From the NCBI GenBank assembly GCA_045603085.1, contig JAZULL010000133.1, forward strand, positions 1 through 36,582: a stretch of 36,582 nucleotides of DNA, written 5' to 3'. How positions within the stretch are numbered: position 1 is the stretch's first letter; each line of letters starts with the position of its first letter. The stretch is from SVQP01 sp045603085. GTDB lineage: Bacteria; Bacillota; Clostridia; Oscillospirales; CAG-272. Positions 33,961 to 36,582 of this stretch are shown here, piece after piece. Under the pieces are notes generated by a model. The model was not told the DNA's origin. It worked only from the letters and a program-made list of their open reading frames with translations, and made no database searches. The position numbers and the translations under genes are program-made.

Positions 33961-33987
33961 GGTTTTTGAGAATATTTCTCAAAAACC
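33961..33987. promoter_or_regulatory. 27-bp palindrome next to the defence promoter
   Basis: GGTTTTTGAGAA (33961-33972) and TTCTCAAAAACC (33976-33987) form a perfect 12-bp inverted repeat with a 3-nt centre. It is 1 nt upstream of the -35 hexamer. The position suits an operator for a dimeric regulator. It could instead act as a hairpin in a transcript passing through. Confidence 0.5.
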
Positions 33988-34316
33988 AGATCGTAACCAT
34001 TATTTTCTCTTTTTTTGCAACATATATATTCAATTGTCCGCATACATTTGAACGATTATACAGAATATTATTCAAAAAAATCTTTGTTAATCCACTATCC
34101 CAACAACTATATTATACCATAAGATTTTATTTCTGTCGTCACGAATTTCAATAATTACAGAAATGGCTTGGCGATCCAGTAATGCTATAGTATATTGCCT
34201 AATACCAAACGATTTTGGAATAAGAATATTTAGCCTTTATCTTTTTTGAAAGAGGACAAAAGGAAAGAGAAACTGTCATGTTGTCCCACCAATCAAAATC
34301 TGCGTCGGAGGAAACA
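33988..34316. other. AT-rich gene-free stretch
   Basis: About 330 nt without a supportable gene, hairpin array or RNA. Base composition matches the defence genes. A short T-rich tract follows the palindrome (34010-34017). I see nothing else here. Confidence 0.4.
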
Positions 34317-34324
34317 AAGAAAAG

Positions 34325-34343
34325 CCCCGCGCGTGGCGGGGCG
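34325..34343 (-). terminator. Terminator of the HTH-PolC gene
   Basis: GCCCCGC (34325-34331) pairs with GCGGGGC (34337-34343). On the minus strand it is followed by TTTTCTTTG. It begins 5 nt after the stop codon. Confidence 0.75.
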
Positions 34344-34347
34344 AGAA

Positions 34348-35767
34348 TCATAACATGATCTCAGCAAATTCTTTAGGATAATGAATCTTATACCACATCA
34401 GCGTTGCCGCCAATTTCACATAAGTAACGCCGTGTGCTTTCGGAAATAAATATTGAATCTTTCCGATTGAATCAACAAACCAATCCTCTACCTCGATAGC
34501 TTTGAGCTGCTTCTTCATTTCATCCGAAACACCACCTCTGAAATAAATACCTCTGCGTGTATCCTCCATGATCTTGTAGGCGTACCCGGTATTTGACATG
34601 CCTTTTCGCAACATATGCTTCTCTATATGGTTGAATACATCGTCGCGATATGCAATTACATTACTTACAGGAAAGCCTTGGTTTACCAATTCCTTTGCGT
34701 TGCCAATCCATACTCCCGTACCGTGAGATAATCCGGCTATCTGAATCAAATCGTAAAAGGACCCCGGCAATACCTCTTCTGCCATATCTTTTATAAAAGT
34801 TTGTCCTGAATTCCGGAATACCATCGGTATTACCGATTCTGAATTCGTTCAATACCTCATTTTGCGAAAAGTTTACTCGCTCAAACGCTGTCGCTGTTGC
34901 ACGTTCTAAGGCTTGATACTGCTCAAACTCCGTGTCTGCTAAAAACGTAAAGGAACAGTCAGATTTATCAGATGTGACAGTATACGTTATGATGTGGTTT
35001 TCTTCCCGTTCTGTAGCTGTCAGTTCGCAATCCTTGAAGTATTCTTTTATGACAGAGTTTGCTACACGCCAAAAATTTAGAGACATTGATACATCAAAGC
35101 TCGTGTTTCGGTGTACCACGTGACGATAGATTTCGAACGGAATATTGTGTCCATCCGTTTGCATTTCTTTTCCGCACGAGCAGATTTTCCCCGGAAGATC
35201 CCAACTGTCATAAACACTGTCATCAAAAATAACCATACCACATTCCGAACAGTAATAATGCGGTTTTAAGGGGTTGATTTCCGTTGCGCCCAAGAGATAA
35301 GCCACAAAGGATGCTCCCGTTCCACCTCTTACCCGAATATGCTCACCTTGCTTTTTGGCTTCGGAAGCAAGCACGGATAACAGATTGAAATATACGATCA
35401 TATCTGTGTTCTGCATTTCCGCATGCTCTGTCAGCAAACGGTTCATGATTTCGAGGTGCGCTGGGTTGCCATAGCGTTCACGCATGGCATCAAAGGATTT
35501 GTTCCATAGCTGTTTTTTCATTGCAAATACTCCTTTAGTATCCTTCTTTTCAGAGGAATGATATTTGCAAGTCAGAAGCTCATCAACGCTGACTCCAAGT
35601 ACATCGCTGAGTTTATATAAAAGATTACTCTGCGGTTTGGAAGAGCCGTTCTCCCATTTTGAAACCGCCTTGTCGGAAACGCCGACGAGCGCGCCGAGCT
35701 GATACTGCGTAAGGCCTCTACGCATTCTGAGCTCATGCAGAAAATTACCAAAACTATAGTCTCTCAT
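34348..35767 (-). pseudogene. XRE-type HTH fused to a reduced PolC-like region, frameshifted
   Basis: Residues 1-65 are a Cro/CI-type HTH (RRGLTQYQLGALVGVSDKAV, KWENGSSKP). From about residue 85 the sequence follows Gram-positive PolC: RYGNPAH, VRGGTGASFVAYLLGATE, INPLKPHYYC, a CxxC...CxC zinc site, and DGHNIPFE. The PolC catalytic motif PDIDLNF is replaced by FDVSMSLNF, and some hundreds of residues are missing after it. The frame then breaks after GIPEF near 34825. PolC similarity resumes in the next frame: AGLSHGTGVWIGNA and FPKAHGVTYVKLA, ending early at 34348. One extra base explains the break, and 472 aa would result without it. GGAGG lies 5 nt before the ATG. Translated as is, the first part would stop at 34661. 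Confidence 0.65.
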
Positions 35768-35794
35768 AATATCCTCCGTCTGCTTGCTGATTAT

Positions 35795-35823
35795 ATTATA
35801 GCATGAAAAATGTAGTTCTTCAA
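35795..35823 (-). promoter_or_regulatory. Promoter of the HTH-PolC gene
   Basis: TTGAAG (35818-35823) and TATAAT (35795-35800) are 17 nt apart on the minus strand, 27 nt ahead of the start codon. Confidence 0.75.
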
Positions 35824-35978
35824 GACGGAAGATATCTACCGCAGGTAGAAATCCCGACGCTTGCGTCTGGGGCAAGCATAGCGCATGGACGTCCACCGCC
35901 AAATGGCGGCGCCCACCTCGCTCCGTCCCTGCGCTCACGCTGGGACAGAATCGGGTAGAAGCCCGAACCCACCTGCTT
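35824..35978. repeat. Hairpin cluster (region 4)
   Basis: Short hairpins follow each other: TCTACC-GCA-GGTAGA (35835-35849), GACGC-TT-GCGTC (35856-35867), CCGCC-AAAT-GGCGG (near 35899-35912), GTCCC...GGGAC around GCGC/CGCT (near 35925-35947) and CGGG...CCCG (near 35952-35965). Linkers are not clearly constant here. No gene is seen between the HTH-PolC promoter and the tRNA terminators. Confidence 0.4.
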
Positions 35979-35989
35979 TTTTTACAAAA

Positions 35990-36013
35990 GAGCGAGGTCG
36001 CGTGACCTCGCTC
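35990..36013 (-). terminator. Second terminator downstream of the tRNA pair
   Basis: GAGCGAGGTC (35990-35999) pairs with GACCTCGCTC (36004-36013); a TTTTG tract follows on the minus strand. Confidence 0.6.
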
Positions 36014-36042
36014 CTAAACAGTGTTAAATTGGACAATTAATA

Positions 36043-36092
36043 GAAAAAACAAATCCGAACCAATTTCGATTTACGAAATAGTTCGGATTTGT
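36043..36092 (-). terminator. Terminator of the tRNA-Met-tRNA-Glu unit
   Basis: On the minus strand a 12-bp stem (36049-36060 with 36081-36092, starting ACAAATCCGAAC on the plus strand) is followed directly by TTTTTTC. An inner TTTCG/CGAAA pairing extends the hairpin. Confidence 0.85.
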
Positions 36093-36098
36093 TACGTT

Positions 36099-36173
36099 TG
36101 GTGACCCGTACGGGAATCGAACCCATGTTACCGCCGTGAAAGGGCGGTGTCTTAACCGCTTGACCAACGGGCC
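36099..36173 (-). tRNA. tRNA-Glu (anticodon TTC)
   Basis: The acceptor GGCCCGT pairs with ACGGGTC. The anticodon stem CCGCC/GGCGG encloses CTTTCAC, with the anticodon at 36138-36140. The discriminator is A, and CCA is encoded (36099-36101). It abuts tRNA-Met with no spacer. Confidence 0.95.
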
Positions 36174-36250
36174 TGGTAGCGGGAATTGGACTTGAACCCA
36201 TGACCTACCGGGTATGAACCGGTTGCTCTAGCCAACTGAGCTATCCCGCC
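36174..36250 (-). tRNA. tRNA-Met (anticodon CAT), elongator type
   Basis: The acceptor GGCGGGA pairs with TCCCGCT (one G-U pair). The anticodon stem ACCGG/CCGGT encloses TTCATAC, with CAT at 36214-36216. CCA is encoded. The first acceptor base pairs, and the TTCATAC loop and GGCTAGAGC D arm match Bacillus elongator tRNA-Met, so an initiator is unlikely. An Ile tRNA with modified CAT is not excluded but fits less well. Confidence 0.9.
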
Positions 36251-36262
36251 GCGGACTTGAAT

Positions 36263-36291
36263 ATTATATCACAGAAATATCCGCTTGTCAA
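36263..36291 (-). promoter_or_regulatory. Promoter of the tRNA pair
   Basis: Perfect TTGACA (36286-36291) and TATAAT (36263-36268), 17 nt apart on the minus strand, 13 nt before the tRNA-Met 5' end. Confidence 0.9.
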
Positions 36292-36369
36292 TACCTTTTT
36301 TCAAAAAAATGTGTCTTTTTTAGCAACTTTTTGCTTTTTCCTCGCTCCGTCAAAGGGAATGTTCCGCTT

Positions 36370-36582
36370 TTACCTCTCATCCATCTCCAATCTTTCAATC
36401 AACAGCACGCTGAATGCGGTGATGATGAGCGGAAAGAGCAGATACGCCACCCAAGGCGCGTACTCTCTTGCGGCAAATACGGGTGCTGTGGTGCGCTCCA
36501 CAAGGTAGGAAAATAAAAACAACAGTGCCGCGCCAAGACTCATTGGCAATTCGATATGTAAGATCATTCTGGAATATCTCCC
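36370..36582 (-). CDS. Small or partial membrane protein, unknown function
   Basis: The frame is open to the right edge of the window. The part from the ATG at 36567 encodes 65 residues with two hydrophobic segments (about residues 8-23 and 38-58) and an acidic/basic tail (ERLEMDER). GGGAG lies 10 nt before that ATG, so this could be a complete two-pass protein. It could also be the C-terminus of a larger membrane protein. I do not recognise the family. Confidence 0.45.
   Translation of the reverse strand, partial: GRYSRMILHIELPMSLGAALLFLFSYLVERTTAPVFAAREYAPWVAYLLFPLIITAFSVLLIERLEMDER

Noticed and set aside
34348..34824. Independent small gene encoding a PolC C-terminal fragment
   Set aside because: The frame starts within the HTH-PolC gene without a ribosome binding site, and its sequence continues the PolC order of the upstream frame.
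36174..36250. Initiator tRNA-fMet
   Set aside because: The first acceptor pair is formed and the D arm and anticodon loop match elongator tRNA-Met; the three G-C pairs typical of initiators are absent.

Overview
The window looks like a chromosomal segment of an anaerobic, Gram-positive, probably gut-associated Firmicute of the class Clostridia. The reasons are strong GGAGG-type ribosome binding sites, sigma-A promoters with 17-18 nt spacing, lipoprotein signals, a SpoIIQ-like LytM protein, PolC-type (Gram-positive) polymerase sequence, and an elongator tRNA-Met resembling the Bacillus one. The backbone is GC-rich with short intergenic gaps. One stretch (about 31.9-34.3 kb) is clearly AT-rich and looks acquired.

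Layout. 1-386: gene-free, full of inverted repeats. 387-3032 (minus): DUF4838 lipoprotein and SGNH hydrolase, one operon. 3219-3295: tRNA-Arg(ACG), followed by about 400 nt of structured non-coding DNA. 3717-7222 (minus): nitroreductase, ABC ATPase, ABC-2 permease. 7433-8173: SpoIIQ-like LytM protein. 8256-8912 (minus): HAD phosphatase. 9096-10943: typA. 10988-14661 (minus): two overlapping ABC half-exporters. 14836-16577: sugar isomerase-like protein and D-2-hydroxyacid dehydrogenase. 16617-18515 (minus): GH36 alpha-galactosidase-like enzyme. 18719-28091 (plus): a five-gene secreted/cytoplasmic glycan operon. 28140-28964 (minus): AraC regulator. 29158-30459: Gfo/Idh/MocA oxidoreductase. 30498-31391 (minus): GH43-like enzyme. 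31.5-34.3 kb: hairpin-rich DNA, a serine recombinase remnant and a two-gene AbiL/RloB-type defence module. 34.3-35.8 kb (minus): a frameshifted HTH-PolC hybrid gene. 36099-36250 (minus): tRNA-Glu and tRNA-Met. The right edge holds part of a small membrane protein gene.

How it fits together. From 14.8 to 31.4 kb the window reads as a carbohydrate-utilisation island: two GH36 enzymes, a GH99/GH71-like lipoprotein, a GH43-like enzyme, an alpha/beta hydrolase, a sugar isomerase, two NAD(P)-dependent oxidoreductases and an AraC regulator. No sugar transporter is present here. The unusual part is a family of papain-like Cys/His domains that occurs three times in one operon: twice as C-terminal domains of equal-length lipoproteins and once fused to a GH36 catalytic domain. 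A second theme is structured non-coding DNA: at least two arrays of short hairpins with different stems but near-constant linkers, at 292-386 and 3499-3582, plus a predicted three-way junction. A third is an XRE-type HTH joined to a shrunken PolC palm/zinc region that has lost recognisable catalytic aspartates. All functional assignments rest on motifs read by eye; no database search was run.
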